The notes beneath the pieces are model-generated. The model saw only the letters and a program-made list of their open reading frames with translations, was not told the origin of the DNA and did not search any database. A stretch of 64,000 nucleotides of DNA from Lederbergia citri (lineage in GTDB: Bacteria; Bacillota; Bacilli; Bacillales; Bacillaceae_C), in assembly GCF_018343625.1 (NCBI RefSeq), contig NZ_JAGYPG010000001.1, forward strand, positions 1,188,502 through 1,252,501. The letters are read 5' to 3'. The position numbers and the translations under genes were made by a program. Numbering within the stretch: the stretch's first letter is position 1; every line of letters begins with the position of its first letter. Positions 36,362-46,045 of this stretch are shown in pieces.

Positions 36362-38383
36362 TCAACCGAATAACTCTTCAAAATAAGTATCGTTCATTTT
36401 GTTTATATATTTTGACTTGTCGCTATACTCATCTTTTCTTTCTTCGATTACTAAGCCATATTCAGCAAACACATTATTTATCATTTCTATTTTTTCATCA
36501 GTCCAGTTTCTTTTTAACCACTGTCTAAATTTCTTACCTAATTCACCTTCCTTGTCAATTTCACCCACTCGCCTAGGCAAATCATTGTAGACAGTTATGT
36601 TTAACCTAATCCATCTGTCAATTTCTTCTGCAAACTGTCGAACTTTATTACCTCTTCCATAGAGTGATTCATCTACGACTGAATGATGTTTAATGTTTGC
36701 TTGTCTGTTGAAATATCTGACGTTTAATGTCTCGGATAACAAAAGAGTCTTAGCCCCGTTTGGTTTGCTCATTATCTTTTCATTATCCTCATCATCATAG
36801 GCTATATAAATATCAATTGTATCTTTACTGTTGATTTTCCTTAAAGCTGTTCTATGAATGATTTGGCATATTTCCGCAAACATTTCTCCCATATAAACAG
36901 ATTGTAATTTTTCATCATCAAACCAATTGTCACTTAAATTATCATTACTCATGTTTAGGGAAATATCATTGCCATACAGAGCAATAGCAATCATCTTATA
37001 ATAATCTGCATTCATTTTTGGTAAACTGGTCAAAAACAATGATTTCCTGTCCTTTAATTCGTTTTTTCCTGTAGTGTTAAGAAGATTAATTGGTTTCGCT
37101 TCACCATTTGATTTTTCTTGCTCAAAGAATGAAATATCTTTTCCTATTGCCCCTTCATTTTTATATATAGGAATGTCCGATTTAACAGGTAAAACAAACA
37201 TATCGGTATGTATTTGTTTTAATTCCAATATTCGATTACTTATTGCCTTTTGGGTAGTATTTCCTATCTTACTCCGAGAGTATTTTGAAGTATTGATATT
37301 TTCGATATTAAAATTTAATCTTCTATAATCATTATAGTTCTTGACTATTTTCGGTATAAAAAGTCCACTATATTGTTGCCAGGTTAATTGGGCAGTACCA
37401 TCAAGTATTAATGTATTCAATTTCAACTTTGAGTAATCAATTTTTTCTGAAATGATTATTTTCCTACCTGATTGCCCTTTGATCTGATAATCATCAATCC
37501 TGCCAGCACCATCTTTTTTCAGTAACTTTTCAAAATGCCGTAATTGTTTCAAAGATGAGATTTTAGGTTTATTGAATTCATTTTCCTTCATTTTTTTCAA
37601 ATTCCTTTTGAGATTTTTAAGGAATATAGAATTCTCATTTTCCGGTATCAAGGATGTCGTTACACTTGAAGTATTAATAGCCAATTGATGAGCAATGAGT
37701 TTGATTATTTCAGATTTATACGTTTGTGTTTCGTAAGGATTCAACTCTAAAGGTGAAACTAAATCATCGAACCAATCTAAAGTATTGTTCTTGCTACCGA
37801 TATCAAATATACTCCCATTTACAAATGAAGGTTTTTCATCAATAATTAGCAATCTGTATCTTTTGGAAATAAGATTTTTTGGATCTAACTTTCTATGTAT
37901 GCTCCAGCCATCCCTATATTGCTGCCACATTTTATATGTATTTAAATTCCCATATCCTAATGTCAGATTATCTAGTCTTGAATGAGTAATAATTACAATT
38001 TGATGATAAGGTACATATGGCTCAACTTCTTTTTTATTTTCGGAATTTACCAGTAACACACAACCACTGTTAAACTCCTGCATTTCTTCAAATATTTCTT
38101 CTGCCATTCCTTTTTCACGAATAACCAACAAAACAGGAATTCTTCTTTTCGAATTTCCCTCTGATACAAGATGTTTAAGAAAACATTTTAATGCCGTTGT
38201 CTTACCGTGCCCCATACTTGCATTACATACCCATTGAACATTATCGTTTATTTCCTCTTTGTTTATTAATTGCTTAAGTTGGGAATCATATTCGGATTTT
38301 AATTCTAAAAAAACATTTGCAATATCGCCAAATGCAGATATATGTATATTTCTTTGATGATCTTCGCTAATGTAATTAAACAT
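36362..38383 (-). CDS. SF2-like helicase/ATPase of unknown type
   Basis: A 673-residue protein. Motif I is MGHGKTTA (about residues 57-64), motif Ia ITHSRLDN, motif II DEKP (about residue 185) where a canonical helicase has DEAD/DEAH, a motif III-like DGTAQL (about residue 330), and a motif VI-like QIIHRTALR (about residue 510). These line up as a divergent superfamily 2 helicase; the second RecA-like domain is otherwise poorly recognisable. A role in replication or maintenance of the element is plausible, given its place beside the attachment site, but defence is also possible. The TTG/ATG start region is AT-rich and has a CGGAGGAAAG site about 25 bases upstream. Confidence 0.6.
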   Translation of the reverse strand: MFNYISEDHQRNIHISAFGDIANVFLELKSEYDSQLKQLINKEEINDNVQWVCNASMGHGKTTALKCFLKHLVSEGNSKRRIPVLLVIREKGMAEEIFEEMQEFNSGCVLLVNSENKKEVEPYVPYHQIVIITHSRLDNLTLGYGNLNTYKMWQQYRDGWSIHRKLDPKNLISKRYRLLIIDEKPSFVNGSIFDIGSKNNTLDWFDDLVSPLELNPYETQTYKSEIIKLIAHQLAINTSSVTTSLIPENENSIFLKNLKRNLKKMKENEFNKPKISSLKQLRHFEKLLKKDGAGRIDDYQIKGQSGRKIIISEKIDYSKLKLNTLILDGTAQLTWQQYSGLFIPKIVKNYNDYRRLNFNIENINTSKYSRSKIGNTTQKAISNRILELKQIHTDMFVLPVKSDIPIYKNEGAIGKDISFFEQEKSNGEAKPINLLNTTGKNELKDRKSLFLTSLPKMNADYYKMIAIALYGNDISLNMSNDNLSDNWFDDEKLQSVYMGEMFAEICQIIHRTALRKINSKDTIDIYIAYDDEDNEKIMSKPNGAKTLLLSETLNVRYFNRQANIKHHSVVDESLYGRGNKVRQFAEEIDRWIRLNITVYNDLPRRVGEIDKEGELGKKFRQWLKRNWTDEKIEMINNVFAEYGLVIEERKDEYSDKSKYINKMNDTYFEELFG

Positions 38384-38897
38384 TTCATCAATAATAGTAT
38401 TTTTAATTTTTCTTTCCTCCGTTGAATTTTAGTTTGCTGATTATGTTTATTTTTTCATATATTCATTAACCATTTCTTCCACATAGACTAGGAAAAAAGT
38501 AAACAAAGTGGGTTGAATCCTTTTCCGAAGGTTCTATTTTAATAATTTAAAACCATTCATCATTAAGAATCCTGCCATTCGTTGACTGAATACAACATTT
38601 TTTTTTACTCTACTATCGCTCAGCATATCCAAAAAAAACAAGCTACTAAAAAGCGAATGATTCATATGATTTCATTCCAATCACCTCCCTGACATTAAAA
38701 ACGAACAATCATATAAATTAATACCACAATAATTCGTTTTTAAATAAATTAAAACATAAAATTATCAACCCTCAACTTACTTTGTTCGGGTATTATTAAT
38801 GTACCTCCTAAAATTTTCTATTTCAATTCTTTAAATTAAATAAATATCTGCTATAATTGGTATCAGGGAAATTATCCTATACTTTCTTTTAATCATG
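38384..38897. other. Right-end intergenic stretch of the element
   Basis: AT-rich, containing on the minus strand a strong GGGAGGTGA near 38690 followed by a ten-codon frame (MKSYESFAF), perhaps a leader peptide for the helicase-like gene. Runs of T and A are common. Nothing else recognised. Confidence 0.5.
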
Positions 38898-38901
38898 TTT
38901 A

Positions 38902-39102
38902 TTAAAATTTTCCTTCAAAATAAAGGTTGTAATTGAACTCTATTATTTGCTCTAACGCATCACATCCTTTTTCGTTGATGCTAGAGCTTTGTTTTGTAAC
39001 ATTAGGCAATGCGATAAGCAAGATGATCGAAATGACAAGAAGAACTATCATCATTTCGATTAACGTAAAGCCATTTTCATTATGATTTAATATTTTTCTC
39101 AT
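38902..39102 (-). pseudogene. comGC: comGC, 5' part (element-interrupted)
   Basis: Residues 1-52 of ComGC, the major pseudopilin of the transformation pilus, then 14 codons read from the element (IIEFNYNLYFEGKF) to a stop. It has the prepilin signal NENGFTLIEMMIV, the hydrophobic helix and the first conserved Cys (EKGCDAL). Without the element the gene continues at 16500. The 66-residue hybrid lacks the C-terminal globular half and the second Cys, so it should be inactive. Confidence 0.95.
38945..38949. other. Attachment core at the right end of the element
   Basis: ATTTG, matching 16496-16500. The inner flank carries GTTGT (38926-38930) and GAACT (38935-38939), the left arms of the reconstructed attP dyad. 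Confidence 0.85.
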
Positions 39103-39121
39103 ATTGATATCTCCTCTTTTA

Positions 39122-40168
39122 TTAAATTGAATCCATCATTTGGAACATTGGTAAAAAGATGGACATGTAAATCGTTACGACAATAATCCCGATGAATGAA
39201 AAAATAATCGGTTGGACAACTAAAAATATGGATTCTGTTTTTCCCTCCAGTTTTTGAAGACAATGTTGACTGTAATAAAGCAGTTCTTTCTCAATTCTTC
39301 CGTTTTTATCACCATGGTTTACGATATAGACCATCTCTTTTTCAATAAAGCTTAATTCTGATAAAGCATCTCCAAAGGAATGGCCCACGAGTAGCATACT
39401 TTTCAATTGCTGTGCAGATTCTTGCAAGAGTGGTCTGAAAGTCTGACTTTCCATAATCATAATAATTTCATTAATGGAAAAACCGCTTCTTAGCAAATAT
39501 CCCCATTCTCTTGAAAGAAAAATGGTTTGGTATAGTTTGTAAAAGGAATTAATAAGCGGAAATGATGAAAAAAAAGCAGCAATCTCTAATGCAGATTTTT
39601 TTCTAAAATGCCTTTTCATGAATAAAAGAATGGATATACCAAAAAGCATTGAAAGTAAAACATAAAATGGAACGTTTTGCATGAAGTGAAGGATAAGCTT
39701 TATCCCTACGGTCGGCTCATAACCCATAGACTGATAAAGATATTGGAATCGAGGCAATAATAAAGTATTAAGAAGAATCGCAACAAGCAGAAGAATAAAC
39801 AGTAGAATAAGTGGGTACTGCATAATTTTAAATATTTTTTTTCTTTCTTGATCTTTTCTCTGTAGATAAACACCTGACTCGAGAAGTGCTTCGGCTAAAA
39901 ATCCATGTTTTTCAGAGAAAAATAATTGGACACAAGCTTCTTGATCAAAATGATGCTTCAGAAATACTTCATGGATTTTGTTGCCTTTTTTTAAATCTTT
40001 AATCATCGAGTCCATCATGTAGTGCTTCTTGTTATCCAGTTTCATAAAAAAGTGAAGCACTTCCAGTAATGTAAACCCATTTTGAAGCATATCACTAGCT
40101 CTTGTTAAAAAAATGCCTTGCTCCTTAAGTGTTAACTTATTTTTTCTATTCAATAATCCAACGCTCAT
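39122..40168 (-). CDS. comGB: ComGB, platform membrane protein of the competence pseudopilus
   Basis: A 348-residue GspF/PilC-family polytopic membrane protein with two similar halves and three main membrane helices (about residues 135-160, 180-205 and 320-345). It is the platform for pseudopilus assembly with the ComGA ATPase. The frame is open upstream to 40198, but the ATG at 40168, overlapping the end of comGA by 23 bases, gives the usual N-terminus (LNRKNKLTLKEQG). No strong ribosome-binding site; translation is probably coupled to comGA. Confidence 0.9.
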   Translation of the reverse strand: MSVGLLNRKNKLTLKEQGIFLTRASDMLQNGFTLLEVLHFFMKLDNKKHYMMDSMIKDLKKGNKIHEVFLKHHFDQEACVQLFFSEKHGFLAEALLESGVYLQRKDQERKKIFKIMQYPLILLFILLLVAILLNTLLLPRFQYLYQSMGYEPTVGIKLILHFMQNVPFYVLLSMLFGISILLFMKRHFRKKSALEIAAFFSSFPLINSFYKLYQTIFLSREWGYLLRSGFSINEIIMIMESQTFRPLLQESAQQLKSMLLVGHSFGDALSELSFIEKEMVYIVNHGDKNGRIEKELLYYSQHCLQKLEGKTESIFLVVQPIIFSFIGIIVVTIYMSIFLPMFQMMDSI

Positions 40169-41201
40169 ATTCTTCAGAAGGTAGGTAGCCAAGCGCAATC
40201 CCCTTTCTAATTAATTGTTGAAGTGTATTATATCGATATTTGCTCCTCTCTTCTCCCATATTCTTAAGCTCGAATAATAACGTGTTTCTATAAAGAATCT
40301 CATAAATTCCGAGCCTTTTTATACGAAACAAATTAGTACAGTATTTAGAGCAATTCGCACCACAAAAAGGACATTTTAAAATGACAAGCCTTTGTGCTGT
40401 TATAGCTAATAATGTTTGCTTCAATTCTCCATCTTTAATTCCAAACTCAAGAAGACGCTGGATGGCACCCTTTGCCTCTCTAGAATGCATACTTGTTAAA
40501 ACTAGATGACCAGTCATTGCCGCCCTTACTGCAATCTTGGCTGTTTCTGCATCCCGTATTTCTCCAACTAGAATAACATCTGGATCATGGCGTAAAATCG
40601 CCTTCAATCCTGAGTGAAAGGAAATGCCAGCTCTTTCATTCACTTGCACTTGCAAAAGATCTTCATGATGTTTTTCTACTGGGTCTTCAAGTGAAATGAC
40701 ATGTCGATTTAAATTCTTAGCGCAATATTGTGCAAGTGCATACATTGTAGTTGATTTGCCACTCCCAGTTGGACCAGTCAGAACAACCAATCCATTTGCT
40801 TGAGCCATTAAAGTTGTTAAATGATGAATGGAATTTGGAAATAGAGATAAATGATCAAGTGAAATGGTGTTCTGAGGCAGAATTCTTATCGCAATGCTTT
40901 CCTTTAAATGTGCAGAAGGTAGAGTGGAAATTCTTAGAGAAATGTCTAATCCGATGATTTTTGTTTGAAGGGATCCGCTTTGTGGTTTTCTTTTTTCGCC
41001 GATATCCATCGAGGCAAGAAATTTCAAGTGTGAAATAAGTCTCTCCCCTACATCAAATGGAATCTGTTTGAGTGGAAATAAAATTCCATTAATACGAAAC
41101 TGGATATGATAACTTTCTGAGTTGGGGATGATATGAATATCTGTTGCATCATCATGCAAAGCCTGGAAAAGAAGAAGATTTGCTTTTCTTTCAATATTCA
41201 T
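40146..41201 (-). CDS. comGA: ComGA, competence pseudopilus assembly ATPase
   Basis: A 351-residue GspE/PilB-type secretion ATPase, first gene of the comG operon. Walker A is GPTGSGKSTTMYA (about residues 140-152), the Asp box DPVEKHHEDLLQVQVN, Walker B VGEIRDAETA, and His box GHLVLTSMHS. A C-terminal cysteine cluster (CPFCGANCSKYC) may bind zinc. The ATG at 41201 is the first in frame after a stop, with AAAGGTGG about 13 bases upstream. Expression depends on ComK in B. subtilis; clear ComK boxes are not visible here. Confidence 0.95.
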   Translation of the reverse strand: MNIERKANLLLFQALHDDATDIHIIPNSESYHIQFRINGILFPLKQIPFDVGERLISHLKFLASMDIGEKRKPQSGSLQTKIIGLDISLRISTLPSAHLKESIAIRILPQNTISLDHLSLFPNSIHHLTTLMAQANGLVVLTGPTGSGKSTTMYALAQYCAKNLNRHVISLEDPVEKHHEDLLQVQVNERAGISFHSGLKAILRHDPDVILVGEIRDAETAKIAVRAAMTGHLVLTSMHSREAKGAIQRLLEFGIKDGELKQTLLAITAQRLVILKCPFCGANCSKYCTNLFRIKRLGIYEILYRNTLLFELKNMGEERSKYRYNTLQQLIRKGIALGYLPSEEYERWIIE

Positions 41202-41450
41202 TCTTCATAAAACACCACCTTTACTTTTCGTTAATTACTTACATTCGACACATCTCATCATTTTCCTGCAAGAAAATAAAAGTTTTTAAAATTATTATTT
41301 TTTTCCTTAATGAGGTATAATAAATAAGTGAAGAAATAATATAATATCACTCATTCGTCACAAACAAGAGCGCCACATATATTTACATTATTGAACTAAT
41401 TCATTTATAATAATGTATTGATGGACTTAGGCTGCAAAGGAGGGATACAT

Positions 41451-41696
41451 ATGGATCGTATGTACAGAGTTTTAGGATTTTGGACTGGTATTTTTACAAT
41501 TATGTTTTATCTTGGCGGCATGGACAAAACCGCTTTGCTTTTCCTAGGACAAACAGGATTCTTTGTTCTGCTTAGTTATTTAAGATTAACTGAACGTATG
41601 TATATGTATGTGTTTGCCGCATATTTAACAGTATTCTTTGCTGGTTTTACATACTATACATTGTTCCTAATGCCTCCAGGCGGCGGATTAGGATAA
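41451..41696 (+). CDS. yqgY: DUF2626 family membrane protein YqgY
   Basis: An 81-residue protein with three hydrophobic helices and the family ending PPGGGLG. Function unknown. GGAGGG precedes the ATG at 41451. It lies upstream of comGA, divergent, as in B. subtilis. Confidence 0.88.
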   Translation: MDRMYRVLGFWTGIFTIMFYLGGMDKTALLFLGQTGFFVLLSYLRLTERMYMYVFAAYLTVFFAGFTYYTLFLMPPGGGLG

Positions 41697-41706
41697 AAGC
41701 AAATCA

Positions 41707-41731
41707 AGAAAAGCGCAAAGCGCCTGTCCAA
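41707..41731. repeat. Remnant of the dispersed repeat
   Basis: AGAAAAGCGCAAAGCGCCTG resembles the outer end of the repeat copies at 6403 and 49887 (AGAAAAGCGCAAGCGCCTTG). Only about 25 bp remain. Confidence 0.6.
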
Positions 41732-41752
41732 TTTTATCATTTCTTAATCAAT

Positions 41753-41792
41753 TAAAAAGGCTATACCTTACTTAAGGTATAGCCTTTTTACT
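41753..41792. terminator. Bidirectional terminator between yqgY and yqgX
   Basis: AAAAAGGCTATACCTTA and TAAGGTATAGCCTTTTT form a perfect hairpin with A and T tracts on both sides. Confidence 0.93.
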
Positions 41793-41799
41793 ATTTACT

Positions 41800-42423
41800 C
41801 TATTTTAAAAATGGATTGCTTTCTTTTTCCTTTTGAATGGTCGTAACTGCCCCATGTCCTGGAAGTACTTCTGTCGTTTCCGGATAATTAAAAAGCTTTG
41901 ATTTGATGCTTGCGATAAGTTGTTCATGGTTTCCACCAGGGAGATCAGTTCTTCCAATACTGCCCTCAAAGAGTGTATCTCCTGCAAAAATCGCATTAGC
42001 CTCTTTTGAATAATAAGAAATACTACCTGGTGAGTGACCAGGGGTATGAAGAATATGTAATAAAAATGGACCGATTGTTATTGGATCTTCATTAGATATT
42101 AAATGATCGGCTGCTTTTGCAGTAATATTTGCTCCAAAACGAGCAGATCCATTCAATGCTGAATTTGTTAACCAATCCGCTTCTTTTTCATGTATATATA
42201 CAGGAATTGACCATTCCTCTCTAACCAAATCAACCGCTCCAATATGATCAAAATGAGCATGTGTCATCATTATAGCTAGTGGTCTTAGGCCCTCTTCCTT
42301 TAAATAGTTATTTAAATCCTCCCCTTGATCACCTGGATCAAAAATAATACATTCTTTTTCTTGATTAAATAAAATATAACAATTGGTTTCTATTGGACCA
42401 AGCGGGATTTGAATCCATTTCAC
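41800..42423 (-). CDS. yqgX: Metallo-beta-lactamase-fold hydrolase YqgX (glyoxalase II-like)
   Basis: A 207-residue MBL-fold enzyme. The metal-binding THAHFDHIG motif (about residues 54-62), HTPGHSPGS (about 131), GDTLFEGSIGR (about 155) and the final GHG motif are all present, so two metal ions should bind. The family acts on thioesters such as S-lactoylglutathione-like compounds; in bacilli a bacillithiol conjugate is a likely substrate. Monocistronic by context. Confidence 0.9.
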   Translation of the reverse strand: MKWIQIPLGPIETNCYILFNQEKECIIFDPGDQGEDLNNYLKEEGLRPLAIMMTHAHFDHIGAVDLVREEWSIPVYIHEKEADWLTNSALNGSARFGANITAKAADHLISNEDPITIGPFLLHILHTPGHSPGSISYYSKEANAIFAGDTLFEGSIGRTDLPGGNHEQLIASIKSKLFNYPETTEVLPGHGAVTTIQKEKESNPFLK

Positions 42424-42640
42424 TGCGCTTACCTCCTACTTCATTTTATACAATTATACATGAGCCATCGTTTGTTTTTCATACAAAAGGGCAATATAAG
42501 TATACCTCTATATTTTCATTCATAGAAGTGTCACTTTTGAAACTCGACAAAGCCAAAGAAAAGTAATAAAATATGTAGGAGCATCATTATATATTCGTAC
42601 ATAGAAATTGCTGAATAATTTCAGAAGGGAGCTTTTAAAT

Positions 42641-42814
42641 ATGGGTACAGCTATTATTTTCCTTTTAGTTGCGATACTTGCGGTTTTTGGCACTTTTAGC
42701 GCTCTAAAAAACAAAAATATTCTTGGAATTCTATTCGGTGCTGGTTCTATTGGAGTATTTGGCTTTTTCGCCATAATGACACTAATAAAACTCCCTGCAT
42801 CACTTCCACAATAA
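42641..42814 (+). CDS. yqgW: DUF2759 family membrane protein YqgW
   Basis: A 57-residue protein with two hydrophobic helices (about residues 3-20 and 29-50). Family DUF2759, function unknown. AGAAGGGAG precedes the ATG at 42641. A terminator follows at once. Confidence 0.85.
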   Translation: MGTAIIFLLVAILAVFGTFSALKNKNILGILFGAGSIGVFGFFAIMTLIKLPASLPQ

Positions 42815-42829
42815 TAACGATAAGAAAAG

Positions 42830-42874
42830 AGGTTATTCCAAAACATTATTGTTTCTGGAATAGCCTCTTTTTGT
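42830..42874. terminator. Bidirectional terminator between yqgW and yqgU
   Basis: AAAAGAGGTTATTCCA and TGGAATAGCCTCTTTTT pair around a 15-base loop. Confidence 0.9.
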
Positions 42875-42875
42875 A

Positions 42876-44012
42876 TTAAGTAGAAGTTATAACAAGCGGA
42901 AATTGTTTGCCGGTTTTTATATTTAGTAACTGTTCATATTGGTACCCATACAAACATAAATCCCCTTCATTGGAACACATAATCGGCTTATTTTCTAAAT
43001 CATTAAATAGTACATTTTTTTTATGTTGTTTTATATCAATACTGACCAATTCAAATCCTTCATTGTAATGATCAGCACTATCGTGTTTTTTTGGAGCAAA
43101 GGTAAGGAAAGTATCATTTTTATTAAAAGTGTAATAAGGAATGAGCCAATCTGAATATTGTGTTAGATTTGGGAATGCAATGTGAGATATTTCTTTCAGT
43201 TTTGAATCATAAAATGAGTATTTTATTTCTTCTTTATTTTCCTCTTCTACTTTTATGGTCATGAAATGATCATTAAATGTATCAAATCGGAATACTTTAT
43301 CAAATATTTTTTCAGAATCAGTTGTGGATATTAATGACTTTTTTAAGACAGGGGCAAAGAAAGATACCTCATTTTCTTTCCAATCTTGCTCAAGAATTTG
43401 CTTATCATCATACCATTTTAAAAATGGCTGAACATCCTCTATGTTTTCAACCGATCCAGTTTCACTGTTTATCAGTTTCACATTATAGGACCAATCTTCA
43501 AAAAAAGCAGTGAGCAGCATTAACGAAGGATTCATTTCATTCCATTCATACACAAGTTCATATGAATCTATTTCAGTTGAAAATTCGATGTTCGCTTTAT
43601 AATCGGTAAAATATATATTCGCAGAATGAGAATATTGGGAGGTATGAATAAAAAGTTTTTCGGTATTCTTATGGATTAACACATTCATAATTGGCGCATC
43701 TGAAGTAAATATTGATTCTTGGTTTCCACCAAATATATTATAAGAAGTTAAATAATAATTTCCTTCCATTACATAAGAATAAAGAATCGTTTGATCATCT
43801 AGCCATCCATATACTTTTTCAAAAGACCCTCTTTCGACTTTGAGAGGCTTAGGTTGCTCCATATTGATATCCTCATTTTTTTCACCCGTTTCACTAGGAT
43901 GGCTTTGCGGTTTATTAGAAGGGGGTGCATCTGCTTGTGATATAGAACAGCCTGAAAGAAGAAAAAAAAGAAATAATCCAATCACTATATGGAAAATAGC
44001 AGTCTTACACAT
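42876..44012 (-). CDS. yqgU: YqgU-like lipoprotein
   Basis: A 378-residue secreted lipoprotein. The signal peptide ends in the lipobox LLSGC, a low-complexity Pro/Ser/Glu linker follows, and then a domain with repeated short beta blades (GWLDDQTILY, EWNEMNPSLML), as in the YqgU-like beta-propeller family. Function unknown. AGAGGGG precedes the ATG at 44012; an upstream ATG at 44042 has no site. Confidence 0.85.
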   Translation of the reverse strand: MCKTAIFHIVIGLFLFFLLSGCSISQADAPPSNKPQSHPSETGEKNEDINMEQPKPLKVERGSFEKVYGWLDDQTILYSYVMEGNYYLTSYNIFGGNQESIFTSDAPIMNVLIHKNTEKLFIHTSQYSHSANIYFTDYKANIEFSTEIDSYELVYEWNEMNPSLMLLTAFFEDWSYNVKLINSETGSVENIEDVQPFLKWYDDKQILEQDWKENEVSFFAPVLKKSLISTTDSEKIFDKVFRFDTFNDHFMTIKVEEENKEEIKYSFYDSKLKEISHIAFPNLTQYSDWLIPYYTFNKNDTFLTFAPKKHDSADHYNEGFELVSIDIKQHKKNVLFNDLENKPIMCSNEGDLCLYGYQYEQLLNIKTGKQFPLVITST

Positions 44013-44118
44013 TTGCACCCCTCTTTCAAATTTGATACTCATATAATAGTACGTTTTAACGCTATAAATGTTTCAATTGGTTTACAAAAATTACAGTAAT
44101 TTTACAGAGGGTATTTCC

Positions 44119-44157
44119 AAAAAAACCCCGCAACTTCCGTTGATGGGGTTTTTTTGT
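44119..44157 (-). terminator. Terminator after the lipoteichoic acid synthase gene
   Basis: CCCC-G-CAAC/GTTG-AT-GGGG hairpin flanked by A and T tracts. Confidence 0.9.
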
Positions 44158-44158
44158 T

Positions 44159-46039
44159 TTACTGGCTCAGCTCTTCTCTATTTTCGTAGAAACGAAGCAA
44201 ATCACCGTTAATGATTTTATCAGAATAATCAAGTTCTGTTTTTGTTTTCTCTTTATACGGCTCACAAAAAGAGTCTTCGACGGGTTGTTCAGATTCTTTT
44301 GAATAACAAGTGCTATCCGTATATACATAGTCTTTCGTTATAAATGTTCCATCTCTAAAAACAGCAAAATCATGATGATCAGGAGAAAATAGGTCCTCAC
44401 CAAATTGAATATCATTTTTAGTATTTACACCAAGAAGGTGAAGTAAGGTTGGCTTTAAGTCAATTTGGCCAGCTACTTTTGAAATGGTCTTTCCTTTTCC
44501 ATTATCCGTTACTCCAGGAATATGAATAATTAATGGCACTCTTTGTAGTTGTGCACTTACAAATGGTGTAACTTCTTTTCCTAAATATTGAGACATTGCT
44601 TCATTATGATTTTCAGAAATACCGTAGTGGTCTCCGTACATAACGATAATGGAATTTTCATATATTCCTTCATCTTTTAATTTTTGAAAGAACTCTTTAA
44701 CAGCTTCATCCATGTATCTCACTGTTGTGAAATATCTGTTTAAAGTACCACTTTTTGAATCATATTCCGAAATAAATTTATCTTCATCATCTAATTTAAA
44801 TGGATGATGATTCGTCAACGTAATCATTTTTGTATAAAAAGGCTTTTTCATTGTTTTCATTAAATCAACTGATTGCTCAAAGAAAGGGATGTCTTTCATT
44901 CCCCACCCAACAGAGTTTTCAGGCGTTATCTCATAATCAGAAGCAGAATAAAAATAGTTATAACCTAATGATTGATACATAATATCCCGATTCCAGAAGC
45001 TTTTATTGTTAGCATGCATCGTAGATGTGAAATAACCCTTTTCACTAAGCTTTTTGGCCATTGCATCGTATTCATTTCCGGAATGTGTAAAAAAGACCGC
45101 TCCACGACCTAATGGATATAAAGAATTTTCAAGCAAAAATTCGGAATCAGATGTTTTCCCTTGCCCTGTTTGGTGATAAAACTGATCGAAATAATAACTA
45201 TCGTTAATTAATTCATTCAGAAATGGAGTAACTTCTTGTCCATATACATCATTATGAATGACAAAGTTTTGCAAAGACTCTAAAGAGACAACGATCAAGT
45301 TTTTATTTTCGGCAATTCCAAACATATCCTTATCTGGTTTTACATAATTGGCTTTAATATAGTTATCAATGTCGATTAGTTCACTGCCATCGGCCATAGC
45401 CCTTTGAGCGGATGATTTTGATTGTAGGAAAATATCGTACAAATGATAATTATACGTTCCAATATTTTTAACGAGCATTTCTCTGTCAAATGTCCTTGTC
45501 AATAATTGTGGACGTTCAGTTTCTGCCAGACCAATATTTAAAAAGAGAATAGCAGCAGATACAAGGAAATAAGCACGGCGAGTTACTTTATTGATTGGTT
45601 TCATTTCTATATCTTTTTGTTTAAATTTAATCAGCAAGAATAATAGAATGACATCAATAAAATAAACAAAATCAAGCCATTTAATTTCTGATGCGGCACT
45701 GTCTCCCAGGTCCCCAAAATTACTAGTTTGGAATAATACTGGCAGTGTCAAAAAGTCAGTGAAAAATCGGTAAAAAACAACATTTGCATATAAAATAAAG
45801 CTTACTAGCAAACTTGTAATTAAAATGTACCTATTTTGATTTTTTCTTGATTTAAAGAATAGCGATAATCCAAAAATAAAAAGCAAAAAGCTTAATGGGT
45901 TAATAAATAAAATAAGCTCTTGCATGAAATTTTCAATTTTGATGTTAAAGCTTGTTTTATACACAATATAAGTTTTAATCCAGAGCAATAAGACAGCTAC
46001 AACTGGAAGAACTATATTGGCTTTCTTAAGCCTTTTCAT
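44159..46039 (-). CDS. yqgS: Lipoteichoic acid synthase family protein (YqgS-like)
   Basis: A 626-residue LtaS-type enzyme. Five N-terminal membrane helices are followed by an extracellular sulfatase-fold domain (from about residue 215) that transfers glycerol phosphate from phosphatidylglycerol to the lipoteichoic acid chain. The nucleophile Thr lies in [10 protein letters not shown], with Mn2+ ligands at VVSLES near the start of the domain and in MYGDHYG. By synteny it is YqgS, one of the minor LtaS paralogues of B. subtilis. AAGGAGGG is best spaced for the ATG at 46039; the ATG at 46045 is also possible. Confidence 0.9.
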   Translation of the reverse strand: MKRLKKANIVLPVVAVLLLWIKTYIVYKTSFNIKIENFMQELILFINPLSFLLFIFGLSLFFKSRKNQNRYILITSLLVSFILYANVVFYRFFTDFLTLPVLFQTSNFGDLGDSAASEIKWLDFVYFIDVILLFLLIKFKQKDIEMKPINKVTRRAYFLVSAAILFLNIGLAETERPQLLTRTFDREMLVKNIGTYNYHLYDIFLQSKSSAQRAMADGSELIDIDNYIKANYVKPDKDMFGIAENKNLIVVSLESLQNFVIHNDVYGQEVTPFLNELINDSYYFDQFYHQTGQGKTSDSEFLLENSLYPLGRGAVFFTHSGNEYDAMAKKLSEKGYFTSTMHANNKSFWNRDIMYQSLGYNYFYSASDYEITPENSVGWGMKDIPFFEQSVDLMKTMKKPFYTKMITLTNHHPFKLDDEDKFISEYDSKSGTLNRYFTTVRYMDEAVKEFFQKLKDEGIYENSIIVMYGDHYGISENHNEAMSQYLGKEVTPFVSAQLQRVPLIIHIPGVTDNGKGKTISKVAGQIDLKPTLLHLLGVNTKNDIQFGEDLFSPDHHDFAVFRDGTFITKDYVYTDSTCYSKESEQPVEDSFCEPYKEKTKTELDYSDKIINGDLLRFYENREELSQ

Positions 46040-46045
46040 TCTCAT

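Larger units (their letters stand above)
16501..38949. mobile_element. 22.4-kb serine-recombinase element inserted in comGC
   Basis: An element bounded by the 5-bp core ATTTG, with a large serine recombinase adjacent to its left end. It carries mixed cargo and no recognisable phage structural genes. Excision would rejoin comGC exactly. It also contains a tyrosine recombinase with its own repeats (34620-35605) and a possible duplicated segment (33.4-34.6 kb), so it may be a composite of several insertions. Similar layouts are known for skin in sigK and the A118-type phage in Listeria comK, where a serine recombinase restores the host gene. Confidence 0.9.

Noticed and set aside
16501..38949. 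A complete prophage
   Set aside because: There is no capsid, portal, terminase, tail or lysis gene that I can recognise.
41202..41400. ComK boxes upstream of comGA
   Set aside because: AT-rich segments such as AAATAAAAGTTTT and AAAATTATTATTT are near matches to AAAA-N5-TTTT, but the spacing does not fit known ComK site classes, and the region is AT-rich throughout.
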